Shown here piece by piece: positions 1-6,908 of a DNA stretch of 37,274 bases. The DNA comes from Myxococcales bacterium. Lineage in GTDB: Bacteria > Myxococcota_A > Polyangia > Haliangiales > Haliangiaceae. The position numbers were made by a program, and so were the translations under genes. Numbering within the stretch: position 1 is the first letter of the stretch; each line of letters starts with the position of its first letter. The stretch covers positions 1 to 37,274 of the forward strand of contig JAEUJX010000611.1 of assembly GCA_016794545.1 (NCBI GenBank), given 5' to 3'. The notes below the pieces were generated by a model. It did not search any database, was not told the origin of the DNA, and saw only the letters and a list, made by a program, of their open reading frames with translations.

Positions 1-2
1 TG

Positions 3-881
3 TTCTTCGGCTCGCGCAACAACCTCATCAAGCCCGGCCCGTCGCTGTCGATGGCGGATGGCTGGGAGACCCGGCGGCGCCGCGGCCCGGGCCACGACTG
101 GGCCGAGATCAACCTGTGCGCGCGGGGCACCGTCGAGCGGCTCGTGGTGGACACGTCGCACTTCAAGGGCAACGCGCCCGCGCTGTGTACCGTCGACGGC
201 TCGACCGACGGGCGGCACTGGACGCGGCTCCTCTCGTCGTCGCTGCAGGCGCACACGGTGCACTCGTTCTCGTCGGAGCTGCGGCGCATCGGGCCGGTCT
301 CGCACCTCAAGGTGTCCGTGTACCCGTGCGGCGGCATCGCGCGGCTCCGCGCGTGGGGCACGCTCGCGCCGGCCGACGACCCGGCGCTCGCGCGGCTGAA
401 CGCGATGGGAGCCGACGAGCTCGGCGCGGCGCTGCGGCGCTGCTGCGGCTCGACGCGGTGGGGCGCGCTCCTCGCCGCGCAGCGGCCGTTCGAGAGCCGC
501 GAGGCGCTGCTGCGGATCGCCGAGCGCGTGTGGTGGTCGCTCGACGAGGCGGATCACCGCGAGGCGTTCGCGGCGCACCCGAAGATCGGCGAGACGAAGG
601 TCCCCGCGTCGGGCGACGCCGCGTGGTCGACGCACGAGCAGAAGGCCGCGGCCGACCTGGCGGCGCACACCGCCGCGCGGCTCGCCGACGCCAACCGCGC
701 GTACGAGCGCGAGCACGGCTTCATCTTCATCGTGTGCGCGACCGGCCGCAGTGCCGAGTCGATGGCCGCGGAGTGCGAGCAGCGCGCGAAGCGCGACACG
801 CGCGACGAGCTGCGCACGGCCGCCGAGGAGCAGATCAAGATCACGCGTCTGCGCCTCGCGAAGCTGCTGGGGGAGTCATGA
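3..881 (+). CDS. alc-uraD: Allantoicase (partial) fused to OHCU decarboxylase
   Basis: The 5' end lies outside the window; the frame is open from base 3. The first ~125 visible residues are the end of allantoicase (allantoate to ureidoglycolate plus urea), recognised by DGWETRRRRGPGHDW and VDTSHFKGN. The following ~165 residues form a complete 2-oxo-4-hydroxy-4-carboxy-5-ureidoimidazoline decarboxylase, with HPKIGE carrying the expected catalytic His, a THEQ segment, and GFIFIVCATGRS. OHCU decarboxylase makes S-allantoin from the product of HIU hydrolase, encoded next. The two fused activities are therefore not consecutive steps (allantoinase lies between them). The stop overlaps the next start as ATGA, so the genes are probably co-translated in the cytoplasm. 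Bifunctional proteins of this order are known in bacteria. Confidence 0.9.
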   Translation, partial: FFGSRNNLIKPGPSLSMADGWETRRRRGPGHDWAEINLCARGTVERLVVDTSHFKGNAPALCTVDGSTDGRHWTRLLSSSLQAHTVHSFSSELRRIGPVSHLKVSVYPCGGIARLRAWGTLAPADDPALARLNAMGADELGAALRRCCGSTRWGALLAAQRPFESREALLRIAERVWWSLDEADHREAFAAHPKIGETKVPASGDAAWSTHEQKAAADLAAHTAARLADANRAYEREHGFIFIVCATGRSAESMAAECEQRAKRDTRDELRTAAEEQIKITRLRLAKLLGES

Positions 882-1210
882 TCACGACGCACGTCCTCGA
901 CACGTCGCTCGGCAGGCCGGGCGCGAACATCGCGGTGGAGCTCGAGCGGGACGACCACGGCGTGTGGCACCTGATCGGGGGCGGCGTCACCGATGCCGAC
1001 GGCCGGTTACGCACGCTCACGCCGCAGGGCCCGGTGACGCCGGGTCGGTATCGAATCCGGTTCCAGACCGGAGCGTACTTCAGTGCCAGTAACGTCGCGG
1101 GGTTCTTCCCGCTCGTCGAGATCCAGTTCACCGTCGCCGACGCCGACGCCCACTACCACGTCCCGCTCTTGCTCTCGCCGTACGGCTACTCGACGTACCG
1201 GGGCAGCTGA
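878..1210 (+). CDS. uraH: 5-hydroxyisourate hydrolase (transthyretin-like)
   Basis: This 110-residue protein has the normal length for HIU hydrolase, which opens the ring of 5-hydroxyisourate formed by urate oxidation. It starts with THVLDTSLGRP (catalytic His near the N-terminus), has the Arg-containing YRIRF segment, and ends with YHVPLLLSPYGYSTYRGS, holding the second catalytic His and the diagnostic C-terminal YRGS tetrapeptide that separates HIU hydrolase from vertebrate transthyretin. The ATG overlaps the uraD stop by four bases. The pair catalyses consecutive steps, which supports one operon. No signal peptide is seen, so it is cytoplasmic. Confidence 0.95.
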   Translation: MITTHVLDTSLGRPGANIAVELERDDHGVWHLIGGGVTDADGRLRTLTPQGPVTPGRYRIRFQTGAYFSASNVAGFFPLVEIQFTVADADAHYHVPLLLSPYGYSTYRGS

Positions 1211-1224
1211 CCGCGAGCGCGTGA

Positions 1225-1230
1225 TACGGT
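1225..1230 (+). promoter_or_regulatory. Possible -10 element (TACGGT) before the DUF6986 gene
   Basis: TACGGT fits the loose TANNNT -10 pattern and ends 8 bases before ATG 1239. Transcription from it would give an almost leaderless message. It lies in the 28-base gap after uraH, so the gene may also be read from the upstream operon. Evidence is motif and position only. Confidence 0.25.
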
Positions 1231-1238
1231 CCGGGCCT

Positions 1239-2588
1239 ATGTCGGTCCGCACCACGCTCTCGGAGAAGAAGCTGTCCAAGACCCTCGATCGCGTCATGAA
1301 GGCGCAGAAGGAGGTCTACGAGCTGTACCCCGGAGACTCCGGCGCACGGCAGCCGGTGCACACCGTCTACGGCGGCGCGCACCTGTTCACGGCCGACACC
1401 GCGAAGAAGCTCGGCGACCTCGCGCTGCGCTCGCTCGACACCTACGCGCCCGACGCGGCGACGTTCGCGGAGGCGATCGGGCTCTCCGGCTCGCTCGGCC
1501 CCAAGGTCTACGAGCGCGTGAAGGACAAGCTCCGCCGCGAGGCGGTCGAGGACTTCCGCATCGACTTCGAGGACGGCTACGGCAACCGCCCCGACGAGGA
1601 GGAGGACGGCCACGCGGTCGCCGCCGCGCAGCAGGTCGCCGCGGGGCTCGAGGCGAGCAAGCTGCCGCCGTTCCTCGGCATCCGCATCAAGCCGCTGACG
1701 CGCGACCTGGCGGCGCGCTCGCTGCGCACGCTCGACATCTTCCTCACCGAGCTGCTCGCGAACACCAACAACCGGCTGCCCGACAACTTCGTCGTCACGC
1801 TGCCCAAGATCCAGAGCAAGACGGACGTCGAGGCCCTGGTCGAGACGTTCGAGCAGCTCGAGGATCGCCTCGACCTGCCGCACCGCACGCTCAAGGTCGA
1901 GTTCATGGTCGAGACGACGCAGTCGATCTTCGATCCGAGCGGCCGCGCCGCGCTGCCGCGCCTGCACCGCGCCGCCGACGGCCGCCTCACCGGCGCGCAC
2001 TTCGGGACGTACGACTACACCGCGAACTGCGACATCACCGCCGCGCACCAGCGGATGCGCCACCCGGCGTGCGACTTCGCGAAGCACGTGATGAAGGTGT
2101 CGTTCGCCGGCACCGGCGTGATGCTGTCTGACGGCGCGACGGTCATCATGCCGGTGCCCGTGCACAAGGGGCAGGACCTCACCGACCTCCAGAAGCGCGA
2201 CAACCGCAACGCGGTCCACGCCGCGTGGCGCCTCCACGCCGACGACGTTCGCCACTCGCTGGTCAACGGCTTCTACCAGGGCTGGGACCTCCACCCGGGC
2301 CAGCTGCCCACCCGCTACGGCGCGGTCTACGGGTTCTTCCTCGACGGCCTCGCTCCCGCCTCGGAGCGGCTCAAGAACTTCGTCGACAAGGCCGCGCAGG
2401 CCACGCTGGTCGGCGACGTGTTCGACGACGCGGCGACCGGGCAGGGCCTGCTCAACTACTTCCTGCGCGGCATCGCGTGCGGCGCGGTGACCGAGGACGA
2501 GGCCCTGGCGACCGGGCTCTCGCTCGAGGAGATCCGCTCGAAGTCGTTCGTGAAGATCATGGCGGCGCGCCGCGCGAAGCAGGCCTGA
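1239..2588 (+). CDS. DUF6986 / HpcH-HpaI aldolase (CitE-like) family protein
   Basis: A 449-residue protein resembling the DUF6986 family of CitE-like, HpcH/HpaI-aldolase-fold proteins also found in actinobacteria. Seen: TRQPVH-like ARQPVHTVYGGAH, the acidic DFRIDFEDGYG, IRIKPLT, VEFMVETTQ with a likely metal-binding Glu, HFGTYDYTANCDI, and YQGWDLHPGQLPTRY. ATG 1239 was chosen because it starts the conserved region; an open frame continues upstream through uraH. It follows uraH by 28 bases. Purine degradation releases glyoxylate, and relatives of this fold can condense glyoxylate with acyl-CoA or cleave citramalyl-CoA. A role in glyoxylate disposal is therefore reasonable but inferred, and the substrate is not known to me. 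Confidence 0.75.
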   Translation: MSVRTTLSEKKLSKTLDRVMKAQKEVYELYPGDSGARQPVHTVYGGAHLFTADTAKKLGDLALRSLDTYAPDAATFAEAIGLSGSLGPKVYERVKDKLRREAVEDFRIDFEDGYGNRPDEEEDGHAVAAAQQVAAGLEASKLPPFLGIRIKPLTRDLAARSLRTLDIFLTELLANTNNRLPDNFVVTLPKIQSKTDVEALVETFEQLEDRLDLPHRTLKVEFMVETTQSIFDPSGRAALPRLHRAADGRLTGAHFGTYDYTANCDITAAHQRMRHPACDFAKHVMKVSFAGTGVMLSDGATVIMPVPVHKGQDLTDLQKRDNRNAVHAAWRLHADDVRHSLVNGFYQGWDLHPGQLPTRYGAVYGFFLDGLAPASERLKNFVDKAAQATLVGDVFDDAATGQGLLNYFLRGIACGAVTEDEALATGLSLEEIRSKSFVKIMAARRAKQA

Positions 2589-2621
2589 CCGCCCCTCGCG
2601 GATGACTCGTTAGCCACGCTT

Positions 2622-2638
2622 GCGTGTCTCAGACACGC
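2622..2638. promoter_or_regulatory. Perfect palindrome GCGTGTCT-C-AGACACGC
   Basis: Eight-base arms around a single C, in the gap after the DUF6986 gene and ~97 bases before the LGFP lipoprotein gene. It has no T-tract, so an operator is as likely as a terminator. The core TGTCTCAGACA has the symmetry of a dimeric regulator site. Confidence 0.4.
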
Positions 2639-2670
2639 GTCGGACAGCGGATCGGACATTCGGGCGATGA

Positions 2671-2687
2671 CAGGTGCCAACCACCTG
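2671..2687. promoter_or_regulatory. Inverted repeat CAGGTG-N5-CACCTG
   Basis: Six-base perfect arms with a 5-base spacer, 48 bases before ATG 2735. Position and symmetry suggest an operator for the LGFP gene or a transcript hairpin. No regulator is identified. Confidence 0.35.
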
Positions 2688-2734
2688 ACATCGCTCGTCT
2701 GGTTTTCGGCCCACTGCTTGCTCGACGCCGCGGC

Positions 2735-3508
2735 ATGAAGACTCCAATGCGAACGATGATGGTGTTGTGGATGGCCGCGGCGGGCTGCGCCGACGTGGTG
2801 GGAGACGTACCGGAGGAAGTCGAGGACACGAGCGAGCTCGCTGGCTGCTACGCGACCATCGACGCCAAGTACGCGGCGTTTGGCGGCGCCGGCGGCTTCC
2901 TCGGGCAGCCGCTGATCCCCCAGTCGGTCACGTCGGGTGGCGATGGCGTGTTCCGCGCCTTCCAGGGGGGGGCCATCTACAAGAAGAACGGCGGCTGTGC
3001 CTACGCCGTGCAGGGTGGAATCGCGGCCAAGTGGGGCGAAGCCAACTGGGAGCGCGGCGTGCTCGGCTTCCCGGTCTCCGACGAGGAGTGGGCCAGCGAC
3101 CACTGGGGGCGCGTCAGCCACTTCGAGCGCGGCTCGATCTACTGGAACCCGTCGACTGGCTCCGCGATCATCCGCTCCACGTTTCGCACCAAGTGGCTCG
3201 CTCTGGGCGGCATCAACAGCCCGCTCGGGTACCCGGTGCGCGACCAGGTCAACGGCGTGCGGCCACCGGCGGTGCAGGTGTTCGAGTGGGGCACCATCTT
3301 CGATCCGGTGATCTCGCCGGCGCGCGCGGTGTTCGGCGCGATCGGCGTGCTGCACCGCGAGCTCGGCTCGGAGAACGGCGTCGCCGGCGTGCCCACCACC
3401 GACGAGTACAACTGCTGGCCGGCCTCGCTTGGCACTCGTTGCCAGCGCTTTCAGCGCGGCATCATCACGTGGACGGCGGCGGGCGGCGCGCGGTTCATTC
3501 CGAACTGA
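2735..3508 (+). CDS. LGFP-repeat exported protein (probable lipoprotein)
   Basis: ATG 2735 gives a short signal peptide, MKTPMRTMMVLWMAAAGCADV, with a lipobox-like AAGC, so the mature protein probably begins with a lipidated Cys near residue 17. The open frame reaches upstream to GTG 2624, but that extension places ~37 residues before the signal. The remaining ~235 residues are tandem LGFP-type repeats: FGGAGGFLGQPL, RGVLGFPVSDE, GGINSPLGYPVRD and ENGVAGVPTTDE, each followed by an aromatic FQGGAIY, FERGSIYW, FEWGTIF or FQRGIITW segment. LGFP repeats occur in cell-surface proteins and are thought to mediate envelope attachment. The partner and role are unknown. Confidence 0.8.
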   Translation: MKTPMRTMMVLWMAAAGCADVVGDVPEEVEDTSELAGCYATIDAKYAAFGGAGGFLGQPLIPQSVTSGGDGVFRAFQGGAIYKKNGGCAYAVQGGIAAKWGEANWERGVLGFPVSDEEWASDHWGRVSHFERGSIYWNPSTGSAIIRSTFRTKWLALGGINSPLGYPVRDQVNGVRPPAVQVFEWGTIFDPVISPARAVFGAIGVLHRELGSENGVAGVPTTDEYNCWPASLGTRCQRFQRGIITWTAAGGARFIPN

Positions 3509-3555
3509 CGATCCGCATACTCGATCCTGACATCTTTGCGATCTGGGAGGTTTCG

Positions 3556-4335
3556 ATGAGGCAAACAGGTTTGGTGGTCTTGGTCCTGGCAATGCTCGCG
3601 ATCCCCGCGGCGGCCGACACGGTGGATCCGAAGGCGGCGTTCGCAGCGGCCGACGCAGGCTGTGCGGCCGGAAAGCCCGAAGACTGCGCGAAGGTCGGGC
3701 ACGCCTATCTGAACGGCAATGGCGTCAAGGCCGACGGGCCGAAGGGCATCGCGCTCCTGACCAAGGCCTGCGGTGACGGCTCGCTCTACGGCTGCAACGT
3801 GCTCGCGATCGCCCACAACAACGGGCAAGGCACGAAGAAGGACCCGAAGCGCCACAACGAGATCAGCGAGAAGCTGTGCAGCGCGACCACCGGAGAGAGC
3901 TTCCAGCGCGGGTCGGCGTGCGGTCGCCTCGCGAAGGCCTACAACAACGGGACTGGCGTCAAGAAGGACGTGAAGAAGGCGAACGAGCTCTATCAGAAGG
4001 CCTGTGACCTCGACACGCCGTTCGGGTGCAGCGTCCTGGGCGTCTCGTACTTGAACGGCGAGGGCGGCCTCGCGCGGGACGTCGAGCGCGGCAAGACGCT
4101 GCTCGAAAAGGCCTGCAAGGGCGGCAACGAATTCGCGTGCAAGCAGCTCGCGAACGCGAACAAGCCAAAGCCGGCCGGTGGTGGGGGCGGCGGCACCTGC
4201 CCGGGCACCGGCGAGATCCGGTGCGGCGGGGTGTGCGTCAACACGCTCAGCCCGAGCAGCCGCAACTGCGGCGGCTGCGGCAACGTCTGCCCGGGGGGCT
4301 TCTACTGCAACAGTGGCTCGTGCACGGCGAGGTGA
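3556..4335 (+). CDS. Secreted Sel1-repeat protein with cysteine-rich C-terminal domain
   Basis: ATG 3556 follows a GGGAGG ribosome binding site (3545-3550) and gives a signal peptide ending AIPAAADT. Residues ~25-205 are Sel1-like/TPR units of the Cys-bearing kind: CAKVGHAYLNGNGV, CNVLAIAHNNGQGTKKD, CGRLAKAYNNGTGVKKD, CSVLGVSYLNGEGG and CKQLANA, each with a paired Cys. A Pro/Gly-rich linker (KPKPAGGGGGG) leads to a ~45-residue Cys-rich domain with CGGVCVN, NCGGCGNVC and CNSGSC, a style common in myxobacterial surface proteins. The disulfide-rich character fits a periplasmic or extracellular location. The next gene starts 7 bases after the stop, so they are probably co-transcribed. Function is unknown. 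Confidence 0.8.
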   Translation: MRQTGLVVLVLAMLAIPAAADTVDPKAAFAAADAGCAAGKPEDCAKVGHAYLNGNGVKADGPKGIALLTKACGDGSLYGCNVLAIAHNNGQGTKKDPKRHNEISEKLCSATTGESFQRGSACGRLAKAYNNGTGVKKDVKKANELYQKACDLDTPFGCSVLGVSYLNGEGGLARDVERGKTLLEKACKGGNEFACKQLANANKPKPAGGGGGGTCPGTGEIRCGGVCVNTLSPSSRNCGGCGNVCPGGFYCNSGSCTAR

Positions 4336-4342
4336 TCTCATC

Positions 4343-4885
4343 ATGAACAACCATCGCTTCCTGATCATCCTGTCGCTCGTCGCCAGCTGCAAAGCGGGCG
4401 GGCTGGTCCCCGGTGGCACCGCGCCTGCGACCGGCGGAGGGCCGACGGCCGATGGGACCGCCGCCGCGGAACCAGCATCGGATGGCGAGATCGCCCTGAA
4501 CCTCGCTGGCCAGACGCACCTCCAGATCTGGGAACAGCTCGCCACGCACGGCCATCAGGGCGATCTCGAGTTCAAGATCACGGCCGAAGAGGAGAAGCCG
4601 TCGCTGATGCGGTTCCAGAAGGGCGGGCAGCAGACGACGGTCACGGTCCGCCAGGACGTCCTCGTGATGATCGATGGTCCGGTCTCCGACAAGAAGAAGC
4701 CGTTTCCGGCGATCGTCGGGATGCCGGTCGCAGGGGCGATCACGGCGCTGACCGACGCCGGCATCATCGAGTTCGCTCTCGAGCGCGTCGACACGTGTGC
4801 CAAGGGGACCGTGTGCGCGACGTTCGAGCGCAAGGCCGGCGACGAGGCCTCGTACTACGCGGGCCGGATCGAGATTGGTAAGTAG
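4343..4885 (+). CDS. Lipoprotein with a PASTA-like C-terminal domain
   Basis: 180 residues. The N-terminus MNNHRFLIILSLVASCKAGG is a lipoprotein signal with lipobox VASC, followed by a low-complexity Gly/Ala/Thr linker. From ~residue 120 the segment FPAIVGMPVAGAITAL-TDAGI, then KGTVCATFERKAGDEA and RIEIGK, follows the PASTA pattern (VvGm...A...L..aG...GtV....p.aG.....i.i). PASTA domains bind peptidoglycan or beta-lactams in kinases and PBPs; a single copy on a lipoprotein is unusual. The PASTA match is by eye and could be coincidental. The gene follows the Sel1 gene closely. Confidence 0.65.
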   Translation: MNNHRFLIILSLVASCKAGGLVPGGTAPATGGGPTADGTAAAEPASDGEIALNLAGQTHLQIWEQLATHGHQGDLEFKITAEEEKPSLMRFQKGGQQTTVTVRQDVLVMIDGPVSDKKKPFPAIVGMPVAGAITALTDAGIIEFALERVDTCAKGTVCATFERKAGDEASYYAGRIEIGK

Positions 4886-4976
4886 GCCTCGACGAAGGCG
4901 ATCGCGACCGGAGCTCCTCGAGCGAGAGCCCGGTTCGTAAAGATCTCGTCGGGCCAAGACCGCTTGAAACAGGGGC

Positions 4977-5005
4977 TTGCGATCCCCCGAAGTCTCGGGT
5001 AGATA
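4977..5005 (+). promoter_or_regulatory. Candidate tRNA-His promoter
   Basis: A -35-like TTGCGA (4977-4982) and a -10-like TAGATA (5000-5005) are separated by 17 bases. The expected start falls around 5012, just before the tRNA at 5018. Both boxes are imperfect. Confidence 0.4.
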
Positions 5006-5017
5006 CGTCTCCTTCAC

Positions 5018-5094
5018 GGCGGTTGTAGCTCAGCTGGTAGAGCGCCAGGTTGTGGTCCTGGATGTCGCGGGTTCGAACCCCGTCGATCGCCCCA
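5018..5094 (+). tRNA. tRNA-His (GTG anticodon)
   Basis: A complete cloverleaf with encoded CCA (5092-5094). The acceptor stem GCGGTTG (5019-5025) pairs with CGATCGC (5084-5090). An extra G at 5018 faces C at 5091, the G-1:C73 pair that identifies tRNA-His. The D-stem is GCTC/GAGC. The anticodon stem CCAGG/CCTGG closes loop TTGTGGT with anticodon GTG at 5052-5054. The T-arm is GCGGG-TTCGAAC-CCCGT. Confidence 0.97.
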
Positions 5095-5246
5095 AGGTTT
5101 CAGTCTTCTACGAGGCGGCCTTCTTCCTTCCTCGTTTCTGTTGTCGTCCTCCTGGAGAGCGACACTGCCAGGGCCGACGGTGTGGCGGCCGATCGTCCGT
5201 CAGTGCGCTCCTGATCGCGCGCCGGCGGTGCGTCCGCTGAGTGCGC

Positions 5247-5252
5247 GATAAT
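5247..5252 (+). promoter_or_regulatory. -10 element GATAAT, leaderless-type
   Basis: GATAAT (5 of 6 matches to TATAAT) ends exactly 6 bases before ATG 5259, so transcription would begin at or next to the start codon. No good -35 or Shine-Dalgarno is visible. Confidence 0.45.
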
Positions 5253-5258
5253 CCCGGC

Positions 5259-5615
5259 ATGAACCTCACGCGCGGCCGCGTCCGAGAACCCCAGGCTCTG
5301 GCTGAGCTCACGCCGCTCGAGCAGGCTCAGCTCGCCGTGGCCGGGGAGCGCTACGACGGCGAGGCGCTGCCCGCTTCGGCAAGGCTGGGAAGCGCGGATG
5401 ACGACGATGAGGCTGTGCTGTCGTCGCTGACCGTGGTCGAGCTGCACGACGAGCGCGGCGACCTGGCCTACGTCGCGTGGACCTACTGCGTGGATTCGGG
5501 CACGGTGTTCGCCGCCGGCGGCACCCACGTCGTGGCCGACGTGATCCAGTTCGGGCTGACCTGCTCCGATCCGGCACTGCGGGCTGCGCTCGAGGCCGCG
5601 GGCTTCGGCCGCTAG
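5259..5615 (+). CDS. Hypothetical protein
   Basis: A soluble, acidic protein of 118 residues that I do not recognise. Codon use matches its neighbours. It has a DDDDEAVL acidic patch near residue 47 and a compact alternating beta-type middle region (VVELHDERGDLAYVAWTYCVDSG). ATG 5259 is chosen over GTG 5241 because of the -10-like GATAAT six bases upstream. Its 3' end converges on, and overlaps by three bases, the small minus-strand gene at 5612. No signal peptide or membrane segment is seen. Confidence 0.6.
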   Translation: MNLTRGRVREPQALAELTPLEQAQLAVAGERYDGEALPASARLGSADDDDEAVLSSLTVVELHDERGDLAYVAWTYCVDSGTVFAAGGTHVVADVIQFGLTCSDPALRAALEAAGFGR

Positions 5616-5779
5616 TCCACCGCCGGCGGGCGCGTCCGGTAGAACGTGACGCCCTCGCAGTTGTCGCCGCCGGTGGACACGGGCGCAGGCTCGCCGTCGT
5701 CCATGCGCGCACCTTGCTGGAACCAACCGTCTCCCGAGAGCTCCGGGATCGTGTGGGCGGCGAGCCTCTCGCGAAGCAT
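5612..5779 (-). CDS. Small hypothetical protein downstream of PilZ gene
   Basis: A 55-residue reading frame from ATG 5779 (MLRERLAAHTIPEL...) to TAG at 5614-5612, with nearly all codons ending in G or C, which supports real coding. The coding-like character continues upstream of the ATG in the same frame to a CTG at 5830. That CTG overlaps the PilZ stop as CTGA, mimicking the ATGA/GTGA couplings common here, and would give 72 residues. Translation from it is speculative. The C-terminus contains TGGDNCEGVTFYRTRPP. Function is unknown. Confidence 0.45.
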   Translation of the reverse strand: MLRERLAAHTIPELSGDGWFQQGARMDDGEPAPVSTGGDNCEGVTFYRTRPPAVD

Positions 5780-5826
5780 CGCGAAGACGGGGCGAACCAG
5801 GTCGGGGATACGTGCGCGAGAGCAGT

Positions 5827-6252
5827 TCAGCGATCGATTCCGAGGGGGCCATCGTGCTCGTGCGGTCGCGGTTCCGCTTCTGCTGCGACGGCTGGATCGC
5901 GTTCCGGCGCGGCGCGAAGCGCGGCGTGCAGCCGTTCTCGCTGAGCATCATCGAGATCTTCGAACACGAGACCGACTCCGGGGTCACCGCCACTGGAGAC
6001 GCGCCACACCACTCGCGCGCGGACCTCGAGCAGAGCCTCATCGCCGATTTGCGCCGAGTCGTTGACGCCGCCGATCGACAGCTCCACGCGCGCGTCCGGC
6101 AGGAGCCACAGGCACTCGGTTGCCGGAACCGCCACGAAGATCCCGCCAGAGGAGAGGTTGCGTGCCTCGAGAATCTCGATCTCTCCTTCACCTCCTCGCG
6201 CCTCCACCTGGGCCCAGAAGTCATACCGCTCGTGTTTGCGTTGATTCGTCAG
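5827..6252 (-). CDS. PilZ-domain c-di-GMP binding protein, probable CTG start
   Basis: From CTG 6252 the protein has 141 residues and contains both PilZ signature motifs: RKHER (RxxxR) at residues ~5-9 and NLSSGG ([D/N]xSxxG) at ~31-36, followed by LLEVRARVVWRV and DPGVGLVFEDLDD. The only conventional in-frame start, GTG 6207, removes the RxxxR motif. No ATG, GTG or TTG exists between the upstream in-frame stop and 6207. CTG 6252 has a GAGG ribosome site (6263-6260) at 7-base spacing. The alternative is a frameshift, since ATG 6269 opens a six-codon frame that stops at 6249 across this CTG. PilZ proteins act as c-di-GMP effectors in motility or envelope control. The last ~30 residues are a Pro/Glu/His-rich tail. 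Confidence 0.8.
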   Translation of the reverse strand: MTNQRKHERYDFWAQVEARGGEGEIEILEARNLSSGGIFVAVPATECLWLLPDARVELSIGGVNDSAQIGDEALLEVRARVVWRVSSGGDPGVGLVFEDLDDAQRERLHAALRAAPERDPAVAAEAEPRPHEHDGPLGIDR

Positions 6253-6259
6253 CGGGGCA

Positions 6260-6263
6260 CCTC
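6260..6263 (-). promoter_or_regulatory. Ribosome binding site GAGG supporting the CTG start
   Basis: GAGG on the minus strand lies 7 bases upstream of CTG 6252-6250. This is the spacing expected for a Shine-Dalgarno site and favours the start that retains the RxxxR motif. Confidence 0.45.
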
Positions 6264-6376
6264 GACCATGATTGCATTCGCGTCCGTGTCACTGGGGTAG
6301 GTGCCGGGTAGAAGCTCGGCAGCCGTCGCCGTTCGGCGCGGTCTGCGTGACAGTTCCGCTGGCGCACGGGCCGAGG

Positions 6377-6382
6377 GATAGT
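6377..6382 (+). promoter_or_regulatory. -10 element GATAGT, leaderless-type
   Basis: GATAGT ends six bases before ATG 6389, the same geometry as GATAAT before ATG 5259. No Shine-Dalgarno precedes the start. Confidence 0.4.
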
Positions 6383-6388
6383 GCGTGC

Positions 6389-6901
6389 ATGCGCTACGCA
6401 CTGAAGCAGAGACTATGGCAGCGCCGCGGCACGTTCAGGATTCAAGACGACGCGGGCGAGGACGTGATGACGGCCACCCCGACCGTGCTGAGCACGAGTT
6501 TCGAGGTCGTGTTTCGGGATCTCGCCGGTCGTGAGCTCCTCGCGATCCGGAACCGCGCGATGTCGGTGCGGCGCACCTGGGACATCTACCGCGGCGGCGA
6601 GCCGATCGCGGTCATCGTCGGCGGGAGAGACACGGCGACGTTCGTCGGGATCCGGTTCGACATCGGCAAGCCGACGTTCAGGTTCGACGTCGACGTGCCG
6701 GGCCCTGACGATCTGGTCGTGAAGGGCAGCATCGAGGAGCACGAGTACACGATGAAGCGCGGCGACCGGACGGTGGCGACGGTGTCGAAGACGTGGTTCT
6801 CCTGGGACGACTCCTATGGCGTCGAGATCGTCGATGGCGAGGACATCCCGCTGGTCCTCGCCTCGACGGTCGCGATCGACATCGTGATCGGATACGACTG
6901 A
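6389..6901 (+). CDS. LURP-one-related (LOR/tubby-like) protein
   Basis: 170 residues beginning MRYALKQRLWQRRGTFRIQDDAG, typical of LURP-one-related proteins, which fold as a tubby-like 12-stranded barrel around a central helix. Seen in order: RIQDDAGEDVMTA, FRDLAGRELLAIRNRAMSVRRTWDIYRGGE, a VKGSIEEHEYTMKRGDRTVATVSKTWFSWDDSYGVEI segment, and the hydrophobic C-terminal helix LVLASTVAIDIVIGYD. The role of bacterial members is poorly known; relatives resemble phospholipid scramblases and plant defence proteins. It is monocistronic and converges on the SPFH operon 28 bases away. Confidence 0.85.
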   Translation: MRYALKQRLWQRRGTFRIQDDAGEDVMTATPTVLSTSFEVVFRDLAGRELLAIRNRAMSVRRTWDIYRGGEPIAVIVGGRDTATFVGIRFDIGKPTFRFDVDVPGPDDLVVKGSIEEHEYTMKRGDRTVATVSKTWFSWDDSYGVEIVDGEDIPLVLASTVAIDIVIGYD

Positions 6902-6908
6902 GACGAGG

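Noticed and set aside
1239-2588. Classical malate synthase (AceB/GlcB) annotation
   Set aside because: Signature segments match the shorter CitE-like DUF6986 type, and the typical malate synthase A or G domain layout is not seen.
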